Assembly: GCA_024234875.1 (NCBI GenBank)
Contig: JACKNM010000005.1
Coordinates: 376,686-440,685 of the forward strand
DNA length: 64,000 bases
Direction of reading: 5' to 3'
DNA from: Ectothiorhodospiraceae bacterium
GTDB lineage: Bacteria > Pseudomonadota > Gammaproteobacteria > HK1
The stretch's first letter is position 1; every line of letters starts with the position of its first letter. The notes below the pieces were generated by a model. It was not told the origin of the DNA, ran no database searches, and worked only from the letters and a program-made list of their open reading frames with translations. This document shows, one piece after another, positions 32,198 through 40,976 of this stretch. The position numbers and the translations under genes were made by a program.

Positions 32198-33871
32198 TCA
32201 GCCGCCGCGCTTGCGGGCGATCTCGAGCTGCCGCAGCTCGATCCGTCGCACCTTGCCGGTGGTGGTCATCGGGAGCGACTCCACGAACTCGATCTCGCGC
32301 GGGTACTCGTGCGCCGCGAGGCGGGCCTTGACGTCGGCCTGGATGGCCGCGACCAGGGCGTCGGACGGCGCATGACCCCGTGCGAGCACCACGAAGGCCT
32401 TGACGATCTCGCCACGCAGCGGGTCCGGGCTGCCGACCGCCGCCGCCTGCGCCACCGCCGGGTGCTTGAGCAGTGCGTCCTCGACCTCGCCGGGCCCGAT
32501 GCGGTGGCCGGCGCTCGAGATGACGTCGTCCTTGCGACCCATGAACCAGAGGTATCCGTCGTCGTCGCGATAGCCCAGGTCACCGGTGAGCCACCAGTCG
32601 CCGCGCACCTTCTCCGCCGTCGCCGCCTCGTTGCGCCAGTAGCCGAGGAACATCACCGGGTCGCCGCGGCGCGCCGCCAGCTCGCCCACCTGTCCCGCGG
32701 GCATCGGCTGGCCGTCCTCGTCGATGACGTCGACGTGGTGACCGGGATAGGGCTTGCCCATCGAGCCCGGCCGAGTCTCCAGGACCGTGCTCGAGCTGCC
32801 GGCGAGGTAGTTGGCCTCGGTCTGGCCCCACATCTCGTTCACGCGCACCCCGAGCGCCTCGTCACACCAGCGCAACACCTCGGCTCCGAGCTGCTCGCCA
32901 GCCGACATGATCGACCGCAAGGCGAGGCCGTGGCGCTCGCGCGGGGCCTCGACCTGGCGCAGGAGCTTGAGCGCGGTCGGGGGGATGAACCCGTTGCGCA
33001 CGCGGTGCCGCCCGATCAGCGCGAGGGCGCGCTCGGGGTCGAAGCGCCCGCCGTCGTGACCGAGGACCGGTACGCGGTAGTGGAGCGCCGGCAGGAGCGC
33101 GTCGAGCAGCCCGCCGGTCCACGCCCAGTCGGCCGGCGTCCACATGAGATCGCCGTCGCGGGGGAAGAAGTCCTGCGACAGCTCGAACCCGGTGAGGTTG
33201 CCGAGCAGGCAGCGGTGGGCGCCGAGCGCGCCCTTCGGTGGTCCGGTGGTCCCGGAGGTATAGATGAGGAACGCCGGATCGTCGGCGGCGGTGTCGACCG
33301 CGGTGAACGAGGCGCTGGCGCGGGTCAGCAGCTCGTCGAAGCGCAGCGCGCCCGGCTCCGGATCGCAGCACACGACGGCCTCGAGCGTGTCGATGTCGGC
33401 GCGCAGCGCCTGTGCGAGCTCGAGGCGCGAGCGGTCGGTGATCACCACGCGGGCACCGCTGTCGGCGAGGCGGAAGGCCAGCGCGTCGGATCCGAAGAGG
33501 TTCGACAGCGGCAGGGTGACCGCGCCGAGCTTGTAGGTCGCGATGTGCGCGACGACCGTCTCCAGCCGCTGTGGCAGCACGATTCCGACGCGGTCGCCGC
33601 GACCGACGCCGAGGCCGGCGAGGGCGTTGGCGAAGCGATCCGAGAGGGACTTGAGCTCGCCGAAGGTGACCCGCCGGACCGTGCCGCTCGCGTTCTCGCA
33701 GATCAGCGCCAGCGCGTCCGGCGTGGCCACGGCGTGCCGGTCGCAGACCGACACGCCCATGTTGAATCGCGGCGGGATGCACCAGCGGAACTCGGCGCGA
33801 ATGCGGTCGAGGTCCCGCCCGTCGGGGCGAAAAAGCGGCTCGGGTCCTGGCGTCGCGCTGGTCGCGGTCAT
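32198..33871 (-). CDS. AMP-forming acyl-CoA synthetase (acetyl/propionyl/medium-chain type)
   Basis: A 557-residue adenylating enzyme resembling acetyl-CoA synthetase-like and ACSM medium-chain ligases. It contains IYTSGTTGPPKG, MWGQTEANY, DWWLTGDLGY and the catalytic Lys in TTTGKVRR. The substrate is a short or medium-chain carboxylic acid. ATG 33871 has GGAG upstream; 45 further residues of open frame before it are not family-like. It diverges from an acrylyl-CoA-reductase-like gene over a 146-bp spacer, so activation of propionate or acrylate is an attractive but unproven role. Confidence 0.87.
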   Translation of the reverse strand: MTATSATPGPEPLFRPDGRDLDRIRAEFRWCIPPRFNMGVSVCDRHAVATPDALALICENASGTVRRVTFGELKSLSDRFANALAGLGVGRGDRVGIVLPQRLETVVAHIATYKLGAVTLPLSNLFGSDALAFRLADSGARVVITDRSRLELAQALRADIDTLEAVVCCDPEPGALRFDELLTRASASFTAVDTAADDPAFLIYTSGTTGPPKGALGAHRCLLGNLTGFELSQDFFPRDGDLMWTPADWAWTGGLLDALLPALHYRVPVLGHDGGRFDPERALALIGRHRVRNGFIPPTALKLLRQVEAPRERHGLALRSIMSAGEQLGAEVLRWCDEALGVRVNEMWGQTEANYLAGSSSTVLETRPGSMGKPYPGHHVDVIDEDGQPMPAGQVGELAARRGDPVMFLGYWRNEAATAEKVRGDWWLTGDLGYRDDDGYLWFMGRKDDVISSAGHRIGPGEVEDALLKHPAVAQAAAVGSPDPLRGEIVKAFVVLARGHAPSDALVAAIQADVKARLAAHEYPREIEFVESLPMTTTGKVRRIELRQLEIARKRGG

Positions 33872-34017
33872 CGTCTCGGCTCCGCGGATGGTGCCCCGGC
33901 ATGCCTCCGGGCGACGTGCCGTGCACCGGCGCGCCTCGGGCTCGGGCCGCGCTGGATGATATAGGATTCCGCCCCTGGACGGCCTGCCAGGCCGCGCGAG
34001 CAGCACAGGAGATTTCG

Positions 34018-35013
34018 ATGGAGCCCTTCCGAGCCTTTCGGGTGCACGAGAGCGACGGCGCGGTCGACGCGCGACTCGAGCGCATCAGCCTGGACGACCT
34101 GAATCCCGGCGAGGTGGTGATTCGGGCGGTGTGGTCGGACGTGAATTACAAGGACGCGCTGGCGGCCACCGGGAAGGGCAAGATCATGCGGCGCTTCCCG
34201 ATGGTGGGTGGCATCGACGTCGCCGGCTACGTGCACGCGAGCGACGATCCGGCCTTCTCACCCGGAGACCCGGTGGTGGTGACCGGCTGTGGCCTGAGCG
34301 AGGAGCACGACGGCGGCTTCGCCGAGTACGTCCGGGTGCCGGCGGACTTCCTGGTGCCGTTGCCGGCCGGCCTCGATCTCCGCGAGTCCATGGCGCTCGG
34401 TACCGCGGGGTTCACCGCCGCGCTCGCCATCGACCGTATGGAGCACAACGGACAGACCCCGGCCGCCGGGCCGGTGCTGGTCAACGGCGCCACCGGGGGC
34501 GTCGGCAGCTTCGCCATCGACATGCTGGCCGGGCTCGGCTACCAGGTCGTCGCCTTCACCGGCAAGCGCACCGCGGACGACTACCTGCGTGGCCTCGGCG
34601 CGACCGAGATCCGGTATCGGTCGGAGGAGAAGCTCGGCACCCGGCCGCTCGAGCGCGCGCTGTGGGCGGGCGCGGTCGACAATGTCGGAGGTGACGAGCT
34701 CGGCTGGCTGACCCGCACCACCATGCCATTCGGCAACATCGCCTCGGTCGGCCTCGCCGGCGGAATCAAGCTCGAGACCACGGTGATGCCGTTCATCCTG
34801 CGCGGCGTGAACCTGCTCGGCATCAACTCGGTCCTCGTCCCCCGCGCGCTGCGCATGCGGGCGTGGGAGCGCCTCGGCGGCGATCTGAAGCCCAGGCACC
34901 TGGACCGGATCGTCACCCGGACCGTCGACCTGGACGGGTTGCCGGGGGTATTCGACGCCTTCATCGCCGGCGAGGTGACCGGACGCACCCTGGTGCGCAT
35001 CGGCGCCGACTGA
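34018..35013 (+). CDS. acuI: Acrylyl-CoA reductase / YhdH-type quinone oxidoreductase
   Basis: A 331-residue zinc-free medium-chain dehydrogenase. It has the substrate-side segment SDVNYKDALAATGKGKIM (40-57), the NADPH loop GATGGVGS (157-164) and TVMPFILRGVNLLGI, typical of AcuI/YhdH. AcuI reduces acryloyl-CoA to propionyl-CoA with NADPH and detoxifies acrylate. ATG 34018 has AGGAG seven bases upstream. Its TGA stop (35011-35013) forms part of the CTGAG direct repeat flanking a small inserted element, so the element lies exactly at the gene's end. Confidence 0.9.
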   Translation: MEPFRAFRVHESDGAVDARLERISLDDLNPGEVVIRAVWSDVNYKDALAATGKGKIMRRFPMVGGIDVAGYVHASDDPAFSPGDPVVVTGCGLSEEHDGGFAEYVRVPADFLVPLPAGLDLRESMALGTAGFTAALAIDRMEHNGQTPAAGPVLVNGATGGVGSFAIDMLAGLGYQVVAFTGKRTADDYLRGLGATEIRYRSEEKLGTRPLERALWAGAVDNVGGDELGWLTRTTMPFGNIASVGLAGGIKLETTVMPFILRGVNLLGINSVLVPRALRMRAWERLGGDLKPRHLDRIVTRTVDLDGLPGVFDAFIAGEVTGRTLVRIGAD

Positions 35014-35014
35014 G

Positions 35015-35190
35015 AGCCTGTGAGCGAATCGAGCCCCTACTGCGCGCGCCGACTGGCGGCTGCGACCGCGTTGTCCGACCGCGAGAACTGCGGTCATTTG
35101 GCTCGCCAAACTCCCTTGTTCTCGCGCCAGACGCCTTGTCTCGCTCGCCAGCCGACGCGCTCGCGACGGCGCCCGATTCGTTCACAGGCT
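35015..35190. mobile_element. MITE-like element 1 (176 bp)
   Basis: Terminal inverted repeats of 17 bp, AGCCTGTGAGCGAATCG (35015-35031) and CGATTCGTTCACAGGCT (35174-35190), match at 16 of 17 positions. The element is flanked by 5-bp direct repeats CTGAG at 35010-35014 and 35191-35195. No transposase frame is inside. It looks like a non-autonomous miniature transposon of a family I cannot name. Confidence 0.75.
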
Positions 35191-35195
35191 CTGAG

Positions 35196-35334
35196 AGGGT
35201 GTTTACAAAACCATTGCCTGCTGCGAGGCCCGCCGAGGGCTCTGGCCGTTGGGGCCCCCATCGCCCCGGGTCCATGCGCGCGGATCCGGGGTTCGGCAGC
35301 CCTCTCGCGACAGCAATTTTTTTGTAAACACCCT
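35196..35334. mobile_element. MITE-like element 2 (139 bp)
   Basis: Perfect 15-bp terminal inverted repeats AGGGTGTTTACAAAA (35196-35210) and TTTTGTAAACACCCT (35320-35334). It is flanked by CTGAG at 35191-35195, shared with element 1, and at 35335-35339. It has no coding capacity. It differs in sequence from element 1 beyond the AG..TGT termini, so two related or distinct elements used the same 5-bp target. Confidence 0.78.
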
Positions 35335-35490
35335 CTGAGTCTCGCCGTTCCTACCCCGGGGTCCGTCCGGATCCGGGGTCTCGGCCGCCGTCGCGGCCCG
35401 CCTTCTCCCCGTCGTTCGAGCCCTCGCACGGCCCGGGCCGGAGCCGCGGCGCGTTCTTCGCGCCGGCGGTCCGGGCGTCGGCCTCCTGCC

Positions 35491-35517
35491 TAAAGTTCGC
35501 CCCCCGTCGACCGATAT
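35491..35517 (+). promoter_or_regulatory. Sigma-28 (FliA)-type promoter for the chemotaxis cluster
   Basis: TAAA (35491-35494), exactly 15 bp, then ACCGATAT (35510-35517): a close match to TAAA-N15-GCCGATAA. It lies 77 bp before the cheY ATG. Between the second small element and this promoter (35340-35490) I see only GC-rich sequence with no gene. Confidence 0.8.
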
Positions 35518-35594
35518 CAGCCGCGTCAGCTCGAAGCGTATTCGCGGGTATCGGTGGGTCGTGCCCACCTCCGCGCCCGACCCAGGAGCCTCGC

Positions 35595-35957
35595 ATGGCC
35601 AACATTCTCGCAGTCGACGACTCCGCATCGATGCGTCAGATGGTGTCGTTCACCCTCAAGGGCGCCGGTCACGCCGTGGTCGAGGCGGCCGACGGTGCCC
35701 AGGCGCTGGAGATCGCCAAGAAGCGCGGTGTCGACCTCGTCGTCACCGACGTCAACATGCCCAAGATGGACGGGATCTCCCTGATCAAGGAGCTCCGCGC
35801 GCTCCCGACCTACAAGTTCACGCCGATCCTGATGCTGACCACCGAGAGCGGGGCGGCGAAGAAGCAGGAGGGCAAGGCCGCCGGTGCCACCGGCTGGATC
35901 GTCAAGCCTTTCGACCCGGACCAGCTCGTGGCGACGATCAAGAAGGTCCTCGGCTGA
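35595..35957 (+). CDS. cheY: Chemotaxis response regulator CheY
   Basis: A 120-residue single receiver domain. It has the acidic pocket Asp8-Asp9, phospho-acceptor Asp52 in VVTDVNMPKMDG, Thr in MLTTES and the conserved Lys in WIVKPFD. CheA phosphorylates it and the phosphorylated form binds the flagellar motor switch. ATG 35595 has AGGAG six bases upstream. It is the first gene of the cluster, directly after the sigma-28-type promoter and followed by cheA 48 bp later. Confidence 0.95.
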   Translation: MANILAVDDSASMRQMVSFTLKGAGHAVVEAADGAQALEIAKKRGVDLVVTDVNMPKMDGISLIKELRALPTYKFTPILMLTTESGAAKKQEGKAAGATGWIVKPFDPDQLVATIKKVLG

Positions 35958-36005
35958 CGACTCACCCGCACGGGCCGCGGCCCGCTGCCGCACGGGAGAC
36001 TACGC

Positions 36006-38084
36006 GTGGCGATCGACATCAAGCAGCTCTTGCCGGTCTTCTTCGAGGAGAGCTTCGAGGCGCTCGAGAACATGGAGCGCGACCTCCTCGCGCTCGAGCC
36101 GGGCGCGCCGGACGACGAGGCGATCAACGCCATCTTCCGTGCCGCACATTCGATCAAGGGCAGTAGCGGCACCTTCGGCTTTGCCGTGGTGAGCGAGTAC
36201 ACCCACGTCCTCGAGACCTTGCTCGACCTCATTCGCGACGGCAAGCGGGGTATCTCGGCGGCGGACGTCGACGCCTTGCTGGAGTCGGTCGACGTCCTGC
36301 GCGAGATGCTGCAGGCGGTCCAGGACGACCAGCCGGTCGACGCCGCGCGCACCGGAGCGTCGATGAAGCGTCTCGAGGGGTTGCTGGCCGCCGACCCCGG
36401 GACCGCTGCCCGGCCGACCGCGCCGACCGCGGCGGTCGCCGACGCGCCAGCGGGGCCGTCGAACGACCCCGCGATCGAGGGTTGGCGGATCGTCTTCAAG
36501 CCGCATCCGCACCTGCTTCGCACCGGCAACGAGCCGTTGCGACTGATTCGCGAGCTCGCGGATCTCGGGCCCTGCGAGGTGGTCTGCGACATCGCCGAGC
36601 TGCCGGCACTCGACAGTCTGGACGCCGAGGAGGTGTTCCTGTCGTGGGTGCTGCATCTGCGGGCGCCGGTAGAGCGCGCGCTCATCGACGACGTCTTCGC
36701 CTGGGTCGAGGACGACTGCGATTTCGCCATCGTCGCGCTGGTGAGCGAGTCCGCCGCGGAACCGTCCCCCGGGGAGCTCTCCCCGCCGCCGGAGGCGACC
36801 CCCGTCGCGGCGGTGCCGAGTGCGCCCGCGGTCTCCGCCGAGCCCGCCGAGGCGGCACCGCGCGAGCGCCGCGCCGCCTCGACCGACGCCGGCTCGATTC
36901 GCGTCGCGATCGACAAGATCGACGACCTGATCAACAAGGTCGGAGAGCTGGTGATCACGCAGTCGATGCTCGGGCAGTTCCGGGACGGCTTCGACGCGAG
37001 TCAGCTCACCCGCCTGCAGGACGGTCTCGCCCAGCTCGAGCGCAATACCCGCGAGCTGCAGGAGAGCGTGATGCAGATCCGCATGCTGCCGATCAGCTTC
37101 AGCTTCAACCGCTTCCCGCGGCTGGTGCGCGATCTGTGCCAGAAGCTCGGCAAGCAGGTCGAGCTGAAGATGACCGGCGAGCACACCGAGCTCGACAAGA
37201 CGGTGCTCGAGAAGATCGGTGATCCGCTGGTCCACCTGGTGCGCAACGCGCTCGATCACGGTCTCGAGCTGCCGGAGGTGCGCGCCGCAGCCGGCAAGCC
37301 CGAGGCCGGGCTGCTGCATCTGGATGCGCGTCACCAGGGTGGCAACATCGTCATCGAGGTGCGCGACGACGGCGCGGGCCTCAACCGCGACCGCATCCTC
37401 AAGCGCGCCATCGAGCGCGGTCTGGTCGGCGAGAGCGATCTGCTCACCGACGATCAGGTCAACCACCTCATCTTCGCGCCCGGGTTCTCCACCGCCGAGA
37501 GCGTGAGCGACGTCTCCGGGCGCGGCGTCGGCATGGACGTGGTGCGCCGGAACATCGAGGAGGTCGGCGGCTCGGTCGAGGTGCGCTCGCGCCAGGGTCA
37601 CGGCAGCACCATCACCATTCGTCTCCCGCTCACGTTGGCGATCCTCGACGGGCAGCTCGTGCGCGTCGGGCGCGAGGTCTACGTCGTACCCATCGTCTCG
37701 ATTCTCGAGTCGCTGCAGGTGCGGTCGAGCTCGGTGAGCGCGGTCGCGGGTCGTACCGAGCTCTACAAGCTGCGTGACGACTACGTGCCGATCGTGCGAC
37801 TCGACGCGCTGTTCGGGGTGCGCGGAGACAGCCAGCGCCTCGAGGAAGGGCTGCTGGTCATGGTCGAGGGCGACGGCGCGAAGGCCGGGTTGTTCGTCGA
37901 CGAGCTGCTCTCCCAGCAGCAGGTCGTGATCAAGAGCCTCGAGACCAACTTCCGCCGTGTGCCCGGTCTGTCCGGTGCCACCATCCTCGGCGACGGCACG
38001 GTGGCGATGATCCTCGACGTGGCGGCGCTGGTACGCCGCGCGCGGCCGCAGGGTGCACCGAGCGCCGAGCCTATGGCGGCGTGA
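36006..38084 (+). CDS. cheA: Chemotaxis histidine kinase CheA
   Basis: A 692-residue kinase. The HPt domain (1-105) has the phosphorylated His48 in AAHSIKGSSGT. A linker leads to a P2-like region at about 160-246. The dimerisation helices lie around 295-365. The HATPase has Asn414 (LVRNALDHG), DDGAGLN (454-460) and GRGVGMDVV (505-513), and a CheW-like P5 domain runs from 541. Only one HPt domain is present. GTG 36006 has GGGAG eight bases upstream. It is transcribed with cheY and the following receptor. Confidence 0.96.
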   Translation: MAIDIKQLLPVFFEESFEALENMERDLLALEPGAPDDEAINAIFRAAHSIKGSSGTFGFAVVSEYTHVLETLLDLIRDGKRGISAADVDALLESVDVLREMLQAVQDDQPVDAARTGASMKRLEGLLAADPGTAARPTAPTAAVADAPAGPSNDPAIEGWRIVFKPHPHLLRTGNEPLRLIRELADLGPCEVVCDIAELPALDSLDAEEVFLSWVLHLRAPVERALIDDVFAWVEDDCDFAIVALVSESAAEPSPGELSPPPEATPVAAVPSAPAVSAEPAEAAPRERRAASTDAGSIRVAIDKIDDLINKVGELVITQSMLGQFRDGFDASQLTRLQDGLAQLERNTRELQESVMQIRMLPISFSFNRFPRLVRDLCQKLGKQVELKMTGEHTELDKTVLEKIGDPLVHLVRNALDHGLELPEVRAAAGKPEAGLLHLDARHQGGNIVIEVRDDGAGLNRDRILKRAIERGLVGESDLLTDDQVNHLIFAPGFSTAESVSDVSGRGVGMDVVRRNIEEVGGSVEVRSRQGHGSTITIRLPLTLAILDGQLVRVGREVYVVPIVSILESLQVRSSSVSAVAGRTELYKLRDDYVPIVRLDALFGVRGDSQRLEEGLLVMVEGDGAKAGLFVDELLSQQQVVIKSLETNFRRVPGLSGATILGDGTVAMILDVAALVRRARPQGAPSAEPMAA

Positions 38085-38133
38085 TCGGCCGGCGCGAATC
38101 GACCAATCAGCACCACTCCGGGAACAACGAGAA

Positions 38134-40293
38134 ATGAAGCTCAGCTTCCGCGCCAAGGTTGCGACCGCGCTGCTCGCCGTCGGCATCGTGCCGCTGATGG
38201 TCGCCACCGTCGTCAGCGACAACATCGCCTCACGTGCGCTGACCGAGCGCGCGACCGACCAGCTCGAATCGCTACGCGACGTCAAGCGCCAGCAGGTCGA
38301 GGCCTACGGCGAGACCATCACTGCGCAGGTGCTGTCGCTGGCCGAGGACCTGATGGTCGTCGAGGCCATGCGCGAGTTCCCGCAGGCGTTCGCCAGCCAG
38401 CCGTCGGAGCTCGGTGCCGAGGCACCGTCGGTCGAGGCACAGCGCGACGCGGTGCGCGCCTACTATCGTGACGGCTTCGGCAAGGCGTTCGTCGAGCGTG
38501 CGGGTCGCTCCGTCGACATCGATGGCCTGATTCCTGCCGACCCGGCGGCACTGCTCGCGCAATACCTCTACATCGCCGCCAACCCGAGCCCGCTCGGCGA
38601 GAAGGACGCGCTCGACGTCGCGCCCGGCGCCACCAGCTACGGCGCGCTGCACGCGCGGGTCCACCCGGTGTTGCGCGAGTTCCTGCGGCGCTTCGGTTAC
38701 TACGACATCTTCCTGGTGGAGCCGAAGGCCGGGCGCGTCGTGTACTCGGTGTTCAAGGAGCTCGATTACGCGACCAGCCTGATCGACGGTCCCTACAAGA
38801 GCACCAACTTCGCCCGCGCGGTCCGTGCCGCGCTCGGCGGCAAGGACGCGACCGTCGCCGGCGCGGTCGACTTCGAGCCCTACCTGCCGTCGTACGACGC
38901 GCCGGCGGCGTTCATCGCCACGCCGGTCCGCGAGCAGGGCGCGATCGTCGGGGCGTTGGTGTTCCAGATGCCGGTCGATCGCATCAACACGATGATGCAG
39001 ACCAGCGCCGGTCTCGGCGACAGCGGCGAGACGCTGCTCGTCGGCGCCGACGGTCTGATGCGCAACCAGTCGCGGTTCGAGGGCACCGACGACCTCTTCA
39101 AAACCCGCGTGGCCAACGTCGCGGCCGAGAGGGCAGTGGCCGGTGAGATCGGAGTGACCACCACCGATGGTCACCGCGGCAACCGCGCGCTGGCCGCCCA
39201 TGCGCCGGTGCGCTTCGCCGGCCTCCAGTGGGGGCTGATCGCGAGCATCGACGCGGACGAGGCGCTGGCGGCGGTGTCGACGCTGCACCTCGCCGCGCTG
39301 ACCGTGATCGCGATCACCGGTGCGCTGGTGGGGCTCTTCGCCTGGTTTGCGACCCAGAGCCTCTACCGGCGTCTCGGTGGCGAGCCCGAGGCGATCATCG
39401 CCGATGCCGAGGCGGTGGCCGCTGGCGACTTGAGCCCGCGTGGCGGCGTCGGTGAGTCCAGCACCGGGATTCGTGCCGGCATCGAGGCGATGCGGACGCG
39501 GCTGGCCGAGACCGTGCGCCAGATCCAGCACGGCATGGCCGGGGTCCGCGAAGGAGTGACCGAGATCGCCGGCGGAACGGAGAGCCTGCGCACCCAGCTC
39601 GAGAGTCAGGCCGCGAGCCTGGAGGAGACCGCGTCGAGCATGGAGCAGATGACCACCACGGTGAAGCACACCGCGGACAACGCGGGGCAGGCGGAGGTGC
39701 TGGCCACGGACGCCCGCAGCCGTGCCGAGCAGGGGCGCGACGTGGTCGGCAAGGCGATCACGGCGATGCAGGAGATCACCACCGCGAGCCGACGCATCTC
39801 CGAGATCACCGAGGTCATCGACGGGCTGGCCTTCCAGACCAATCTGCTGGCGCTGAACGCGGCAGTGGAGGCGGCGCGCGCGGGCGAGCAAGGCCGCGGC
39901 TTCGCGGTGGTCGCGGCCGAGGTGCGTGGCCTCGCGCAACGCAGCGCGCAGGCCGCGGGCGAGATTCGCGAGCTCATCTCCGACAGCGTGACCAAGGTCA
40001 ACTCCGGAGCACGCCTGGTGGAGGAATCCGGCCAGGTGCTCGACTCCCTGGTCGGCGCGGTGCGCAAGGCCGGTGACATGGCCGGCGAGATCTCCGCCGC
40101 CAGTCGCGAGCAGGCCATCGGTATCGACCAGGTCAATCTCGCGGTGTCGAGCATGGACACCGCGACACAGGCGAACGCCGCGGTGGTCGAGGAGGCCGCC
40201 TCGGCCGCCAGGGCGATCGCCGACCAGGCGCGAGAGGTCGACGCGATGGTCGCCTACTTCAAGCTCGACGGCACGGGGTCGAGTCGACGTTGA
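38134..40293 (+). CDS. Methyl-accepting chemotaxis protein with large periplasmic sensor
   Basis: A 719-residue membrane receptor: a transmembrane helix at about 8-28, a periplasmic sensor of about 360 residues with Cache-like features (GYYDIFLVEPKAGRVVYSV), a second helix near 390-413, a HAMP-like linker and a signalling domain with the QTNLLALNAAVEAARAG core. Methylation-helix pattern SQAASLEETASSMEQM is present. The ligand is unknown. It lacks a C-terminal tethering pentapeptide, ending GSSRR. ATG 38134 has only a weak ribosome site. It is cotranscribed with cheA. Confidence 0.93.
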   Translation: MKLSFRAKVATALLAVGIVPLMVATVVSDNIASRALTERATDQLESLRDVKRQQVEAYGETITAQVLSLAEDLMVVEAMREFPQAFASQPSELGAEAPSVEAQRDAVRAYYRDGFGKAFVERAGRSVDIDGLIPADPAALLAQYLYIAANPSPLGEKDALDVAPGATSYGALHARVHPVLREFLRRFGYYDIFLVEPKAGRVVYSVFKELDYATSLIDGPYKSTNFARAVRAALGGKDATVAGAVDFEPYLPSYDAPAAFIATPVREQGAIVGALVFQMPVDRINTMMQTSAGLGDSGETLLVGADGLMRNQSRFEGTDDLFKTRVANVAAERAVAGEIGVTTTDGHRGNRALAAHAPVRFAGLQWGLIASIDADEALAAVSTLHLAALTVIAITGALVGLFAWFATQSLYRRLGGEPEAIIADAEAVAAGDLSPRGGVGESSTGIRAGIEAMRTRLAETVRQIQHGMAGVREGVTEIAGGTESLRTQLESQAASLEETASSMEQMTTTVKHTADNAGQAEVLATDARSRAEQGRDVVGKAITAMQEITTASRRISEITEVIDGLAFQTNLLALNAAVEAARAGEQGRGFAVVAAEVRGLAQRSAQAAGEIRELISDSVTKVNSGARLVEESGQVLDSLVGAVRKAGDMAGEISAASREQAIGIDQVNLAVSSMDTATQANAAVVEEAASAARAIADQAREVDAMVAYFKLDGTGSSRR

Positions 40294-40329
40294 GAGCACT
40301 CGGCCGCCCCGATGGGGTGCGGCAGGTTG

Positions 40330-40344
40330 GACCCCTTCGGGGTC
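40330..40344 (+). other. Short RNA hairpin before cheW
   Basis: GACCCC-TTC-GGGGTC forms a perfect 6-bp stem 17 bp upstream of the cheW ATG, just before its ribosome site. It may stabilise the processed message or modulate cheW translation. There is no T-run, so it is not an intrinsic terminator. Confidence 0.35.
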
Positions 40345-40361
40345 GAGAGAGGAAATAGCGC

Positions 40362-40976
40362 ATGCAAGCGTCGTCAGCAGTGAATGCCGGAGCGACTGCG
40401 TTCGAGGACATCCATCGTGAAGCGCACGACTCCGAGCAGTACCTGACGTTTCTCGTCGGTACCGAGCACTACGGCGTCGAGATCCTCAAGGTCCAGGAGA
40501 TCAAGGGCTGGGAGGGTGCGACCCACGTGCCGAACACCATCGAGTACGTGCGCGGGGTGATGAACCTGCGGGGCGACATCGTCCCGGTGGTCGATCTCCG
40601 CGTGCGTCTCGGCATCGAGTCGCAGGTGGACCTCGACAAGAGCGTGGTGATCGTGGTGCGGGTCGAGGTCGACGGGCGCGAGCGCGGTGTCGGCATGCTG
40701 GTCGACGGCGTCGCCGACGTGTGCGACGTGCGTCGCGGTGAGCTCCAGGAGGGCGCCGACCTCTATGGCGACATTCCTCCCGAGTTCGTGCGCGGACTCG
40801 GCTCCGTCGACTCGCGATTGCTGGTGGTCTTGGAGATCGACCGCTTGCTGGAGGACGCCCTGCGCACGTCGCTGCGCGAGCACACCCCGGGGGCCCGGGT
40901 GGCGGTGAGCAACACCGCTGCCACCCCGGACCGTAACACGACTGACCGAAGCTCGAATCGAGAGGATGCCCGATGA
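40362..40976 (+). CDS. cheW: Chemotaxis coupling protein CheW (first copy)
   Basis: A 204-residue adaptor linking receptors to CheA. The CheW fold is clear from QYLTFLVGTEHYGVEILKVQEI (split here as QYLTFLVG and YGVEILKVQEI), MNLRGDIVPVVDLRVRLGI and GMLVDGVADV. A C-terminal extension of about 30 residues rich in Thr, Asn and Arg goes beyond the usual length. GAGGAAA lies nine bases before ATG 40362. Its stop overlaps the following receptor's start (ATGA), so adaptor and receptor are translationally coupled. Confidence 0.93.
   Translation: MQASSAVNAGATAFEDIHREAHDSEQYLTFLVGTEHYGVEILKVQEIKGWEGATHVPNTIEYVRGVMNLRGDIVPVVDLRVRLGIESQVDLDKSVVIVVRVEVDGRERGVGMLVDGVADVCDVRRGELQEGADLYGDIPPEFVRGLGSVDSRLLVVLEIDRLLEDALRTSLREHTPGARVAVSNTAATPDRNTTDRSSNREDAR

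Noticed and set aside
35020..35600. Several open frames of 80-157 codons between acuI and cheY
   Set aside because: They cover the two inverted-repeat elements and GC-rich spacer on both strands, with no family resemblance or consistent start signals.
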